A DNA stretch of 64,000 nt from Permianibacter aggregans (GCF_009756665.1 NZ_CP037953.1:3534001-3598000); one strand, 5' to 3'; counted from the first letter of the stretch, positions 1-8,420 are shown. Numbers and translations: made by a program. The notes: generated from the letters alone by a model not told the origin.

Positions 1-384
1 GCCGTGTTTTTCCATTTGTTCCAGCACTGGATACACTTTTTCGATGGCGGTGACGCCATGTTCAGAATTGGTTGTGGCGCCGGCCGGATACAGTTTGTAG
101 GACAGCACGGTGTTGCTGGCGGCGACTTGCGCCGCTTCGCGCGGGTCGCTGTTGTCGGTCAGGTACAACACCATCATCGGCTGGAAACTGCTGCCGGCCG
201 GGGTCGCGGCCAGAATGCGCTGACGATAGGCCTCGGCCTGCGCCAGGGTCACCACCGGCGGTTTCAGGTTCGGCATGATCAGCGCTCGTCCGAATTGCTG
301 GGCAGTGTGAAACACCGTGTGCACCAGGCGATCGCCATCGCGCAGGTGTAAATGCCAGTCATCGGGGCGCAGCAGTTTCAGCAT
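1..384 (-). CDS. pyrC: dihydroorotase, class II (5' part; gene runs off the left edge)
   Basis: The 128 codons present read leftward from an ATG and continue past the window edge. The enzyme closes N-carbamoyl-aspartate to dihydroorotate in cytosolic pyrimidine synthesis. The N-terminus shows the metal-binding HLHLRDG motif (about residues 12-18), and YKLYPAGATTNS near residue 100 carries the lysine that is carboxylated to bridge the two zincs. Family members are about 345 residues, so roughly two thirds is missing only because of the window edge. It is divergent from motY; the same pyrC/motY neighbourhood occurs in Pseudomonas. Identification is firm. Confidence 0.95.
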   Translation of the reverse strand, partial: MLKLLRPDDWHLHLRDGDRLVHTVFHTAQQFGRALIMPNLKPPVVTLAQAEAYRQRILAATPAGSSFQPMMVLYLTDNSDPREAAQVAASNTVLSYKLYPAGATTNSEHGVTAIEKVYPVLEQMEKHG

Positions 385-447
385 GAAATTTGTCCAGTTC
401 GCGAAAATTAGGGGGCAATTATAGCGGTTGCCTTCGCTCGACCCCAC

Positions 448-474
448 TCAAGAATCGCCGCGCCGAGCCGACAT
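448..474 (+). promoter_or_regulatory. candidate FliA (sigma-28) promoter for motY
   Basis: TCAAGAAT, an 11-bp spacer and GCCGACAT match the flagellar sigma-28 consensus TAAAG(T)3-N11-GCCGATAA at 5/8 and 6/8 positions with exact spacing. The predicted transcript starts near 482, about 26 bases before the motY ATG. motY genes of Vibrio are known to be FliA-dependent, so site and gene agree. This is a prediction from sequence only. Confidence 0.6.
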
Positions 475-507
475 AAAGACCAATCCCGCTCAAAAGAGAC
501 TGGTCGC

Positions 508-1374
508 ATGCGGAGTTTCCTGGCCGCCACGCTGTTGGCCACACTGCTTTCCGGCACAGCAAACGCCGAATTCAAGCGCTTTGCCGCCGAATTGGACGAA
601 GCGAGTTGGAAGAGCAGCCAATCGCCTTTGCATTGTTCGCTGACCCAGCGCATTCCCGGTTTTGGCACCGCGCAGTTCAGCAGTAGCAATGGTCGCCCGA
701 ACCTGAAATTCCAGTTGCGCAGCGATTTCTCGCTGCCCTTGGCGGAAGGGCCGGTGACCATGCGCTCATTGCCGGCTGCCTGGGCAGTTGGCGAGGCCGC
801 TGAGGAGCTGGGCGTCACGCCGTATTTCAACGGCAACAATCTGGTGCAACTGAAGGACAAGCAGGCCTGGCGGATGCTGACTGAGCTGTCATTCGGCAAA
901 TTTCCAACCTTCTTTTATTCCCAATACGCCGATGGCGCCCACCCGCTGACGGTCTCGGTCTCGGCAGTGCGTTTCACCGAGGGCCATGAAAACTTCCAGC
1001 GTTGCCTGCGTCAGTTGCTGCCGTACACCTTCGCCGAAATCGCCAAATCAACGCTGTATTTCGAGTTTGATCGGGTGGAGTTCACGCCTGCGACGAAAAA
1101 CCGGTTGAATCAAATTCGCAATTACCTGAAGGCAGATTCCCGCATTGATTTGATGGTGATCGAAGGCCATACCGACAGCAAGGGCGGACGCTGGTTCAAC
1201 TTCGAGCTGGGCCGCAAGCGCACGGAGGCGGTGCGTGACTATTTACTTGAAGCCGGTATCGACCCGAAGCGCGTGCAAATCAAGAGCTACGGAGAGCGCA
1301 GACCGGTGGCCAGCAACGAAACTGAGGCAGGGCAGAAGAAAAACCGGCGCGTCGAGGTTACCATCAGCCGCTGA
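508..1374 (+). CDS. motY: sodium-type flagellar motor protein MotY
   Basis: 288 residues. MotY forms the periplasmic T-ring of polar flagellar motors and anchors the stator to the basal body. A signal peptide ends at about residue 20 (GTANA/EF). The middle part (about 21-175) is the MotY-specific domain, and residues 180-286 form an OmpA-like peptidoglycan-binding domain with the signature VIEGHTDSKGG and a terminal KKNRRVEV. Length is close to the roughly 293 residues of Vibrio MotY. The following gloA and divergent pyrC reproduce the Pseudomonas order, which separates it from a generic OmpA-family protein. A sigma-28-like promoter lies just upstream. Confidence 0.9.
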   Translation: MRSFLAATLLATLLSGTANAEFKRFAAELDEASWKSSQSPLHCSLTQRIPGFGTAQFSSSNGRPNLKFQLRSDFSLPLAEGPVTMRSLPAAWAVGEAAEELGVTPYFNGNNLVQLKDKQAWRMLTELSFGKFPTFFYSQYADGAHPLTVSVSAVRFTEGHENFQRCLRQLLPYTFAEIAKSTLYFEFDRVEFTPATKNRLNQIRNYLKADSRIDLMVIEGHTDSKGGRWFNFELGRKRTEAVRDYLLEAGIDPKRVQIKSYGERRPVASNETEAGQKKNRRVEVTISR

Positions 1375-1392
1375 TTTCCAGAGGAGGAAGCC

Positions 1393-2039
1393 ATGCGGCT
1401 GCTGCATACGATGATTCGGGTCGGTAATCTCGAACGCTCAATCGAGTTTTACACGAAGGTGCTGGGCATGAAACTGCTGCGCCAGCACGACTACCCGGAA
1501 GGTAAGTTCACACCAGTGTACTGCGTCGCCCTCGGAGGCGCTTTCAGCGAGTCGCAGGCTGGTCAGCTGCTAGGCGCACTTGCGCAGCAATGGCCGTAGC
1601 CCTTGCAAGCAAGTGCAACACCGCAGATGGCCAGCCTGCGACTCGCCCGAAGGGAGCTCCCCCGAAAGCGCCATGACTGCGTTGCAGCGCTTGACAAGGG
1701 AATGACCATTGCCTGCGCACTGCGCCTTGTCCTGACACTTTCGGGGGGCTCTGAAAGTGCCTCCGAGGGCGACGCAGTACACTTGTCGGCTACGGTGATG
1801 AGCGCGAGCACAGCGTCATTGAGCTGACCTACAACTATGACGTTGGACACTATGAACTGGGTACGGCATTTGGGCACTTGGCCATTGCGGTCGACGATGT
1901 CTATGCCGCGACCGAAAAAATCCGGGCTGCCGGCGGCAAAATTGTCCGGGAGCCGGGGCCGATGAAGAACGGCACGACCGTGCTGGCCTTTGTCGAAGAC
2001 CCCGACGGATACCGGATTGAGCTGCTCAATGAGCGGTGA
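1393..2039 (+). pseudogene. gloA: lactoylglutathione lyase, interrupted by a 269-bp insertion
   Basis: Glyoxalase I isomerises the glutathione-methylglyoxal hemithioacetal to lactoylglutathione. A strong ribosome site (GAGGAGG) precedes the ATG, and the first 40 codons are a normal start ([20 protein letters not shown]). At 1513 the frame runs into foreign sequence and stops at about 1597. The remainder resumes at 1783 as LVGYGDERE, then [10 protein letters not shown], and ends with [17 protein letters not shown] before TGA at 2037-2039. Deleting 1514-1782 restores one continuous glyoxalase frame of about 125 residues, including the metal-ligand glutamates. 269 bp is not a multiple of three, so the insert both adds sequence and shifts the frame. 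Another glyoxalase elsewhere may compensate. Confidence 0.9.
1514..1782. mobile_element. MITE-like foldback element inserted in gloA
   Basis: A 267-bp unit (1516-1782) begins and ends with near-perfect 32-bp inverted repeats, 1516-1547 and 1751-1782, starting GTGTACTGCGTCGCC. CAC occurs at both junctions (1511-1513 and 1780-1782), consistent with a short target duplication. The interior makes two further arms: 1547-1562 pairs perfectly with 1631-1646 (16 bp), inside which 1576-1583 pairs with 1609-1616; and 1652-1666 pairs with 1737-1750, inside which 1693-1699 pairs with 1725-1731. There is no credible coding sequence inside, so mobility would need a transposase supplied in trans. The family is not recognised. 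Confidence 0.8.
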
Positions 2040-2293
2040 TTGTGACAACAAATTCCGGTCATCGACTGGCAAATCCGTACAAGCAGACTAGGCTTGTAAT
2101 AGCGTCCGGAAGCTAGCCTTCCGGCGAACAATAAGGGGCCATCAGCCACGACAGGCCGCAGGGAGCGGCCGGTGATTCGGAACCGGCGTTTTCTGTCGAT
2201 TGCTTTGGGGATTCCGGACACAGCTTTGCGGGCACGCCGACCGGCGTGAAGGCGTCGTGATGGCCTCAAGATGAGCTAACGCGAGGTTGATAC
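2040..2293 (+). other. hairpin-rich leader upstream of a chemoreceptor gene
   Basis: Between gloA and the chemoreceptor lie 254 non-coding bases with five perfect small stem-loops in tandem: 2078-2098, 2106-2124, 2154-2170, 2168-2187 (overlapping the previous one) and 2233-2248. None is followed by a T-run, so they do not look like terminators. I compared the stretch with the c-di-GMP-I riboswitch and did not find the conserved GACGCAAAGCC core. It could be an unassigned structured 5' leader or decayed repeat DNA. Confidence 0.4.
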
Positions 2294-4276
2294 ATGAACT
2301 TGTCGGTAAGCCAGCGCATTGCTGGCGGCTTTGCGGTGGTTTGCGGTTTTCTGCTGATCATCGCTGTAGTAAGCCTGATGAGCTTACGTTCCATCCAATC
2401 GGACCTTGAGAAGGTGGCCGACCAGGCCACGCCGATGGTCGTACAGGGCGGCGAACTCTCCACTGGCCTGCTCGAATCGAGCCGCGCTGCCAGCCGTCAT
2501 TTCAATTCCCAGGATGATGCCGAAATCGCGGCTGCCACAACGTCCTATCAAGAAGCTGCCGATCGCTATCAGCAAGGCTATGCCCAGTTGCAGAAATTGG
2601 TCGCCGGCGATGACGAGCTGACCAGCGCGCTGGCTGAAGTTGATGAGCTGGCAAAGAGCTATTTCGAGCGCGTGCCGCAAATGTTTACGGCTCACCAAAA
2701 CGAATTAGCCTCAGCAAAAAAAGTGCGTTCCCTGCGCGGCAATTTCGAAGACTTGGCTGACACACTCGGCGCTGACTTGAGCGATTTGGCTGAAACCGGC
2801 CGCAATGAAATTCGCGCGGTAGCCCGGCGCATCAGCAAGCTGACTGACGAAGGTACGGTAACCGCGATTGACGCGTTAGCCATCAAAAAGATGGCCAGTC
2901 TGGAAACAGCCATTCGCGAGTTGGGCTCGCTCGATGAATCGCTGACTGAGCAAATTGCGGCGTTCCGCGCGGCGGGGGGTAATAGCGCAATTCTGGCGGA
3001 GTTGGAAAAGTATAGGACGATGCTGGTTGGTCCGGGCAGCATGGTCAACGCCTATCGCACCCAAATTGAACAAGCCGAGCAAGCACGTGAATTGTTTATC
3101 ACCGCTGAACAGGAATTGGGCGCGACACTGAAAGCGGTCAATGCCTTGTTGGCTGATGTCGAAGCGTTCAAGAATGAAGCGAAAGAGTCGGCACTGTCGG
3201 CAACCAGCACCGCCAATCTGATTGTACTGGTTTCCTGTTTGGTGGCATTGGTGCTGGCCGGTTTGATTGCCTTCCAGGTCACTGCGTCCATTGTTTCTCG
3301 CCTGAATCGTTTTGTTACCGCGCTCGGTCAGATTGCCAATGGCGACATGACCGTGCGGGTCGATGTGGAAAGCAAAGACGAACTGGGGCATCTTGGTGAG
3401 TCGGTCAACACCTTGACCAGCCAACTACGCAAAATGCTGCGTTCGATCACCGATGCATCGCTTTCGCTGGCGTCATCGGCCGAGCAATCGAATGCGATTT
3501 CCCGCAGCACCAACGAAGCGATTCGTGTGCAACGTGAACAGACTGAGCAAGTCGTCGTCGCGATGACGGAAATGTCATCGACGGTCGAAGAAGTGGCGCG
3601 CAGCGCCGGCAATACCTTGCAGCAAGTCAACAATGCCGATAAAGAAACGTCGGCTGGCCATCGTGTTGTTTCCTCGAGTATCGAAGCGATCAATCGTTTG
3701 GCACAGGAAGTGGAAAATTCGGTGCAGGTCATCAATCGTCTGGATAGTTACAGCGATCAAATCGGCACGGTGCTTGACGTCATTCGCGGCATTGCCGAAC
3801 AAACCAACTTGCTGGCCTTGAACGCGGCAATTGAAGCGGCGCGTGCTGGTGAGCAGGGTAGAGGTTTTGCCGTGGTCGCCGACGAAGTGCGCACGCTGGC
3901 GTCACGCACCCAGCAGTCCACCGCTGAAATTCAACAGACGATTGAACGCTTGCAACAAGGTGCGCGCGAAGCGGTGCAGGTGATGGCGCGCAGCCGTCAG
4001 GAAGCCGAAGCGTCCGTTTCGCAAACAGCGCAGGCCGGCGAAAGCTTGGGCCGCATTACCCAGTCGATGTCCGTCATCAATGACATGTCGACGCAGATTG
4101 CCAGCGCTGCTGAAGAACAAACGGCAGTCACCCAGGAAATGCATCGCAACATGACGCAAATTGCCTCGGCGGCGGAGCGCACGTCTGATGGAGCTGAACA
4201 GAACCTGAAGGCGAGCCAGGAGCTGGCGCGTCTCGCCGATGAATTACAAAAGATGGTAAAACAATTTACCATTTGA
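2294..4276 (+). CDS. methyl-accepting chemotaxis protein
   Basis: 660 residues. An inner-membrane chemoreceptor that controls CheA/CheW and so flagellar switching. TM1 is about residues 8-29; a long, mostly helical periplasmic sensing region runs to about 300; TM2 is about 305-327; HAMP about 328-381; the cytoplasmic signalling hairpin carries the invariant tip [20 protein letters not shown] (about 498-517). The periplasmic part has no recognised ligand motif and is longer than a simple four-helix bundle. There is no CheR/CheB-binding pentapeptide at the C-terminus (it ends VKQFTI). The ATG follows GCGAGGTTGATAC, a moderate ribosome site. Ligand unknown. Confidence 0.93.
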   Translation: MNLSVSQRIAGGFAVVCGFLLIIAVVSLMSLRSIQSDLEKVADQATPMVVQGGELSTGLLESSRAASRHFNSQDDAEIAAATTSYQEAADRYQQGYAQLQKLVAGDDELTSALAEVDELAKSYFERVPQMFTAHQNELASAKKVRSLRGNFEDLADTLGADLSDLAETGRNEIRAVARRISKLTDEGTVTAIDALAIKKMASLETAIRELGSLDESLTEQIAAFRAAGGNSAILAELEKYRTMLVGPGSMVNAYRTQIEQAEQARELFITAEQELGATLKAVNALLADVEAFKNEAKESALSATSTANLIVLVSCLVALVLAGLIAFQVTASIVSRLNRFVTALGQIANGDMTVRVDVESKDELGHLGESVNTLTSQLRKMLRSITDASLSLASSAEQSNAISRSTNEAIRVQREQTEQVVVAMTEMSSTVEEVARSAGNTLQQVNNADKETSAGHRVVSSSIEAINRLAQEVENSVQVINRLDSYSDQIGTVLDVIRGIAEQTNLLALNAAIEAARAGEQGRGFAVVADEVRTLASRTQQSTAEIQQTIERLQQGAREAVQVMARSRQEAEASVSQTAQAGESLGRITQSMSVINDMSTQIASAAEEQTAVTQEMHRNMTQIASAAERTSDGAEQNLKASQELARLADELQKMVKQFTI

Positions 4277-4317
4277 TCGGTCTTATCCCTGAACTGTCAC
4301 AAAGAGTGAGATGCAAT

Positions 4318-4728
4318 ATGAGCAAACGAACCATACTTCTGGCTTTCTGTATCGTGTTTGCCATGGGAACGGTGCGTGCGGATGATGATTTGGTGCGATT
4401 GGCAACGGCCTTGTGTGATTACACGAAAGCTAACGACCGCTCCATGCTGCGGAAGAAGCTGAAGGATGCCAACCTGAGCTTACGTCGTATTTATGGCGGC
4501 TTGTTGTGCGCCAAAGATGACGTCTACGCCGGTGGCACTTTGCTTCGTACCGCCGTGGCCCACAATGCCGGTGACTCGATGGAATTTATTCTGAGCCAGG
4601 TAGGCAGTTCGGCAACGACAACTCCTGAACACGATGGTCGTACGATTATCGACTGGACCGAGGAAGCCGCCAAAGCCGATCCGGCCAAGGCGGATTTGCT
4701 GAGCAAGTTGAAAGCGGCTACAGACTGA
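4318..4728 (+). CDS. small exported protein, DUF3718-like (paralogue of the gene at 4799-5203)
   Basis: 136 residues from ATG 4318, chosen because GAGTGAG lies just upstream and a clean signal peptide follows (cleavage after about residue 21, VRA/DDD). The mature part contains LCDYTKANDRSMLRKKLK, RRIYGGLLC and GGTLLRTAVA, a pattern reminiscent of DUF3718; that family assignment is my inference. It has two conserved cysteines, probably an intramolecular disulphide in the periplasm. The protein facing it across the shared terminator is clearly homologous and shares CDYTKANDR. It lies 41 bases after the chemoreceptor and may be cotranscribed with it. Function unknown. Confidence 0.75.
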   Translation: MSKRTILLAFCIVFAMGTVRADDDLVRLATALCDYTKANDRSMLRKKLKDANLSLRRIYGGLLCAKDDVYAGGTLLRTAVAHNAGDSMEFILSQVGSSATTTPEHDGRTIIDWTEEAAKADPAKADLLSKLKAATD

Positions 4729-4741
4729 TTTTTTCAGCGCA

Positions 4742-4783
4742 ATAAAAAACGGTCGGCGCGGGAAATCGCCGACCGTTTTTATT
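4742..4783. terminator. bidirectional rho-independent terminator
   Basis: A perfect 9-bp GC-rich stem (CGGTCGGCG 4750-4758 with CGCCGACCG 4767-4775) is flanked by six A's on the left and a T-tract on the right. It can therefore end transcription from both of the convergent paralogues. Confidence 0.9.
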
Positions 4784-4798
4784 TGCAGAACGGAAAAC

Positions 4799-5203
4799 TT
4801 AGCCAGCAGCTTTCAGCAAATCGACGACCGCTTTCTTGCTGGCGTCGCCGTTGAACTGTTCGGCCCATTGCACAACGGATTTGCCATCTTGCTCGGGCGC
4901 TTTAACCGTATCGGCACCTACTTGCGAAACGATGAATTCCGCCGCGTCGGCCGCGCCATAGGCCACGGTCACGCGCAACAGGCTACCACCAGGGAAAGCA
5001 CCATCGGCACCGCAGGTGACACCACCGTACACACGGCGCAGTTGCACATCAGCCGATTTCAATTTCTTGCGCAGGTTGGCGCGATCGTTGGCCTTGGTGT
5101 AATCGCAAAGGCTCTGCACCAAACGGTCCAAATCATCGGCTTGTGCAGGGGCAACTGGCATCAACGCCGCACAGAACAACAGCCCCGGTATCAGTTTTTG
5201 CAT
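4799..5203 (-). CDS. small exported protein, DUF3718-like (paralogue of the gene at 4318-4728)
   Basis: 134 residues with a signal peptide ending around residue 22 (APAQA/DDL) and a strong upstream TTAGGAGAG ribosome site. It shares the core LCDYTKANDR.NLRKKLK, RR.YGG and GGSLLR with the convergent gene on the other side of the terminator, including both cysteines. The two form an inverted duplicate pair. Their divergence, mainly in the C-terminal third, implies an old duplication. Predicted periplasmic; function unknown. Confidence 0.75.
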   Translation of the reverse strand: MQKLIPGLLFCAALMPVAPAQADDLDRLVQSLCDYTKANDRANLRKKLKSADVQLRRVYGGVTCGADGAFPGGSLLRVTVAYGAADAAEFIVSQVGADTVKAPEQDGKSVVQWAEQFNGDASKKAVVDLLKAAG

Positions 5204-5295
5204 CAGGTACTCTCCTAAAAATGTGGGTTGGCATCACAAACACCAAACCCATGGCGAGAGAAGTGTAGAAGGGCTTTTTGAAATTGCCAGGGCGA

Positions 5296-5326
5296 AAAAT
5301 AAAAAAGCCCGGTAAACCGGGCTTTC
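5296..5326 (-). terminator. rho-independent terminator for the gene at 5363-5806
   Basis: On the minus strand AGCCCGGTTTACCGGGCT (5306-5323) forms a 7-8 bp stem followed by TTTTTATTTTT. It lies about 40 bases beyond the stop codon of the leftward gene. Confidence 0.85.
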
Positions 5327-5362
5327 GTGAAAACTACCGCGAATAATCGCTGGAACGTACGT

Positions 5363-5806
5363 CTATTTTTTACGTCCGGCGGCGGTGGCTTGTGTCACTT
5401 TGGTCGGATCGGCACCGCGAGTAATCGCCAGTTGTGCATAGGTGGCTTCGGCTTTCGGATAAGCCGCAGTAGCCAGCGTTACCGCGTGGTAGCGATCGAA
5501 GCCAACATCCAATGCTTTGGCAAAGGTTTCTTCCGCATATTGCGGAGCAACCTGCAGGGCAGCGGTCAGGTATTGATCGCGTGCTTGCGGATTGTCTTCA
5601 TAAGCGAGTTGGCTTTGCCAGGCGTAGCAATGTTCGGCAGAAAAATAACTGCCGGAGGCGTCGGTTTGCGGATTGAATTTGGCCAGCGTCCGGCACTGAT
5701 CCAAAGCTTCTTGGAAATAAGCATTGTATGGGTTGGTTTCGCCGGCAGCGGCGGCACCACACCACAAACTGCAGCAGGCGGCTAATACAGGTAAGGCATG
5801 CTTCAT
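5363..5806 (-). CDS. exported protein of unknown function
   Basis: 147 residues. AAGGAGACAACACC precedes the ATG. A signal peptide ends near residue 21 (GAAAA/GE). The mature part is alanine-rich and helical, with about two TPR/SEL1-like helical pairs (AEHCYAWQSQLAYEDN, AEETFAKALDVGFDRYHAV) but no family I can name. It has two cysteines in the mature part. It stands alone between the DUF3718-like pair and lapD, with its own terminator. Likely periplasmic. Confidence 0.7.
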   Translation of the reverse strand: MKHALPVLAACCSLWCGAAAAGETNPYNAYFQEALDQCRTLAKFNPQTDASGSYFSAEHCYAWQSQLAYEDNPQARDQYLTAALQVAPQYAEETFAKALDVGFDRYHAVTLATAAYPKAEATYAQLAITRGADPTKVTQATAAGRKK

Positions 5807-5922
5807 GGTGTTGTCTCCTTAGCGTGTGACTATTCGTTAATCACTTCGCGAGTCTATGCCCAAAGGTTTAAACGCGCAACGTGGTGCCTGCGTGCCAACG
5901 CAGGCATTTGAAAATTCGATGT

Positions 5923-7722
5923 TTATTGTTCCGGTGGCCAGACAAAACCGCTCAATTCCAGTGCGTGCCAAGCCGGTAATTGGGCGTCTGCAGCCACTGG
6001 CAAATAAATGCCGATATCCATTGCCGAAGCCATGCGCACGACAGCAGCCATCAACGCCGATTGCGGTCCGGCCTCGTACAAAGCCAAACCGAGTTTCAGG
6101 TAATCCGGCCGCCACTGTGGCAAGCGCGTCAGAAAACCGGAACCGAGACTGACACTGTCGATGCCGAAACCGATATCCGCAGCGCGTAGCGGCTGGATAT
6201 GTTCAAGCAAATCGGGCAGGGCGACGGCTTCTGCTTCACTGATCTCAACCGCAATCGCCTGGCGTTTGCGCAAAGCAAGCAATTGCTTTTGCACCAGCAA
6301 GGATGACAGCGCCCGGCCGGTCAGGTTGATGTGCCAAAGCGTTTCATCATTCGGCAATTGCATCAGCGTTTCGATCAGCGCGGCATCGAGCGACTCGGTC
6401 AAACCGAGACGATGTGCCTGGCCAAACAATTGGCCGGCGCTGATCAATTCACCGTCACGCGCTGGCAAGCGCGCGAGCCATTCGATCGCCAGTTTTTGTC
6501 CGCTGCGATCGGTAATTTGCGCCGGCGTAAAACGGAAGCGCAACTCCTGAATTGCCGACAGCAATTTCTGGCGCCAGTGTTCGGCGGTCAGCGCCTGCCG
6601 ACGCGGCACTTCGAAAAACTCCAGCTTGCGTTGTTGCGCTTCGTTCAATGCCTGATCGACAGCAGAGAGCACTTCGCTGCTGGTTTCGTGGCCATCAAAA
6701 TTGATCAAGGCGGCGTGATGTTGAAAGGCTCCCCATTCGGTGATCAATTCCGGTTTCTGTCCGCTGTCGGCAATGCCGGCCCATTCACTGCCGGACAAGC
6801 GAAACCAACGCAACTGACCGGAACCCGTCAGCCATTGCCCCAGCTCACGCAATAATTCGTTGGTGCGTTGATAGCCGCGCTCGGCATTCAGCGGTGCGAG
6901 ATTAGTCAAACGAAATGCCAACACCGCGTAGTGCTGCGCTTTCGCTTCGCGTTCGGCCAATGCGTCAAGAAAAGCCAAGCGATTTGGCAGGCGCGTGGTT
7001 TCGTCCAATTGCAGCTGTGACTGAACTTGCGCAATCTGCTCAGCCTGGGCATTGAATTGTGCTTGCACTTGTTGGCTCATATGGCCGAGCGCCAGCGCCA
7101 ACGGCTGCAGTTCCGACACCACGTTTTCCGGCAGACTCATCGCCGTTTTCTTGTGCACGAAACTGTGTGCCGCATTGGCCATCCGGTGCAGTGGCGCCAA
7201 GCTGCGTTTGACCAACAACATGACCAGTGTGATCAACGCCAACAAGGCCAGCGACGAACCGATCAATAAGTCAACAAAGGTGCGCCACAGCGCTGCTTGC
7301 GCGTAACCAATATGGGATTCAACCTGGATGGTGCCTTTCTGTTGCCAACCGGCGTTCAGCAAAGCCTCGGCGGACGGCGCTTCAATCGGCAGTGCATCGG
7401 CGAACCAGTCCGGCACGGCAGCGGGGTTCGGTCGGCTTTCCCAGCGCTTGACCGTTTCGCCGTTGACGTTGTGCCATTCAATGCGTCGGTAGTAGCCGCG
7501 ATCAAAAACTGCCGCAATGATGCGTTCGGCCATCACTTCATCATTGGCTTGCAACGCGCTGGTCAGCGAAAGTGCCAAACTGGTGGCCGTGTCTTGCGCG
7601 TGGCTTTCCAATTGCGCACTCAAGAACCGGCGTGTGCTTTGCGTTTGCAAAAACAAATTGACGCCAGTGGCGATCAGCAGCAGCAGCGCCAATACCCATT
7701 GCAGTCGTCGCGTCAGAGACAT
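5923..7722 (-). CDS. lapD: LapD-like c-di-GMP receptor (degenerate GGDEF-EAL)
   Basis: 599 residues. LapD sits in the inner membrane; when its EAL domain binds c-di-GMP the periplasmic domain captures the protease LapG, which spares a surface adhesin. TM1 is residues 8-26; the periplasmic LapD/MoxY domain is 27-150, with the hallmark tail GWQQKGTIQVESHIGYA; TM2 about 152-172; HAMP about 173-225. The GGDEF domain (about 240-370) keeps the fold entry LDETTRLPNRLAFLDAL, but the active loop reads RLSGSEW. The EAL domain (about 380-599) has IEWLA instead of EAL. Both domains should therefore be catalytically dead, as expected for a receptor. It starts 2 bases after lapG; its ribosome site AAGGAG lies in the lapG 3' end. 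Confidence 0.88.
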   Translation of the reverse strand: MSLTRRLQWVLALLLLIATGVNLFLQTQSTRRFLSAQLESHAQDTATSLALSLTSALQANDEVMAERIIAAVFDRGYYRRIEWHNVNGETVKRWESRPNPAAVPDWFADALPIEAPSAEALLNAGWQQKGTIQVESHIGYAQAALWRTFVDLLIGSSLALLALITLVMLLVKRSLAPLHRMANAAHSFVHKKTAMSLPENVVSELQPLALALGHMSQQVQAQFNAQAEQIAQVQSQLQLDETTRLPNRLAFLDALAEREAKAQHYAVLAFRLTNLAPLNAERGYQRTNELLRELGQWLTGSGQLRWFRLSGSEWAGIADSGQKPELITEWGAFQHHAALINFDGHETSSEVLSAVDQALNEAQQRKLEFFEVPRRQALTAEHWRQKLLSAIQELRFRFTPAQITDRSGQKLAIEWLARLPARDGELISAGQLFGQAHRLGLTESLDAALIETLMQLPNDETLWHINLTGRALSSLLVQKQLLALRKRQAIAVEISEAEAVALPDLLEHIQPLRAADIGFGIDSVSLGSGFLTRLPQWRPDYLKLGLALYEAGPQSALMAAVVRMASAMDIGIYLPVAADAQLPAWHALELSGFVWPPEQ

Positions 7723-7724
7723 GA

Positions 7725-8420
7725 TTACTCCTTGGTTTTCTTCTTCAGGAATGGCGCCTGGGAAAAATCTTTGGCGAGCCGACCCATGACATCATTCCAC
7801 ATCGACAGTCGATCGCTCTTGCCGACCAACTGCCCCTGGCCGCGCTCTTTCGCGAGCCAGAGATCACTACCATTGAAACTGTAAACCGGCGCCAAATCCG
7901 GACGCTCGGACGCCGGTTTGATTTCGTCGATCAAGTTATCGAGCACCAGCGGTTCGGCGTCCGGTGTCGGATAATAAGTCAGCACCATATGGGCTTGATT
8001 CAATTCGATGGCTTTGACGTAGGTAATGCGCAGTTTTTCTTCCGGCAGGCCGAGCGCAATCAGGGTCAGGTATTTGGCGATAGAGAAATCTTCGCAGTCG
8101 CCACCATTGGTCGCCAGCATTTCGATCGGCGTTGCCCAATAATCGGTTTTCTGCCAGTGATCGATATCATCGATGAAACGGATTTGATTGAAGAACAGAT
8201 TGACCCGTTGCAATTGCTGCAGCTGCTGATCGGCATTCGGTTGCAGCAAATCCTGCCAGGACAGCAAGCGTGATTTGGCGTCCGTGCCGTATTGTTTTTC
8301 GACTCGCGCCAATAGCTCCGGCGCCAGCTTGACCGGCGTCAGTGCCAACAGACAGGTCAGAAACAACGCCAGCAGTGGCCATGACGGTTGGTGCAGGGCG
8401 GTCCGGAATCGGCAGCGCAC
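7725..8420 (-). CDS. lapG: LapG-like periplasmic cysteine protease
   Basis: 231 residues from a GTG. LapG is a transglutaminase-like cysteine protease that cuts the N-terminus of LapA-type adhesins and releases cells from biofilm. After a hydrophobic export segment (about residues 14-29) come the catalytic parts: NGGDCEDFSIAKY with the nucleophilic Cys near 108, AHMVLTYY with the His, and LVLDNLIDEI with the Asp. It is immediately followed by lapD, its membrane sequestering partner. No LapA-like adhesin or type I secretion genes are in the window. The GTG start has no clear ribosome site, so the true start could differ by a few codons. Confidence 0.88.
   Translation of the reverse strand: MRCRFRTALHQPSWPLLALFLTCLLALTPVKLAPELLARVEKQYGTDAKSRLLSWQDLLQPNADQQLQQLQRVNLFFNQIRFIDDIDHWQKTDYWATPIEMLATNGGDCEDFSIAKYLTLIALGLPEEKLRITYVKAIELNQAHMVLTYYPTPDAEPLVLDNLIDEIKPASERPDLAPVYSFNGSDLWLAKERGQGQLVGKSDRLSMWNDVMGRLAKDFSQAPFLKKKTKE

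Noticed and set aside
2040-2290. Possible c-di-GMP-I (GEMM) riboswitch before the chemoreceptor, suggested by GGCAAATCC and hairpins
   Set aside because: The invariant GACGCAAAGCC segment and the second conserved helix are absent.
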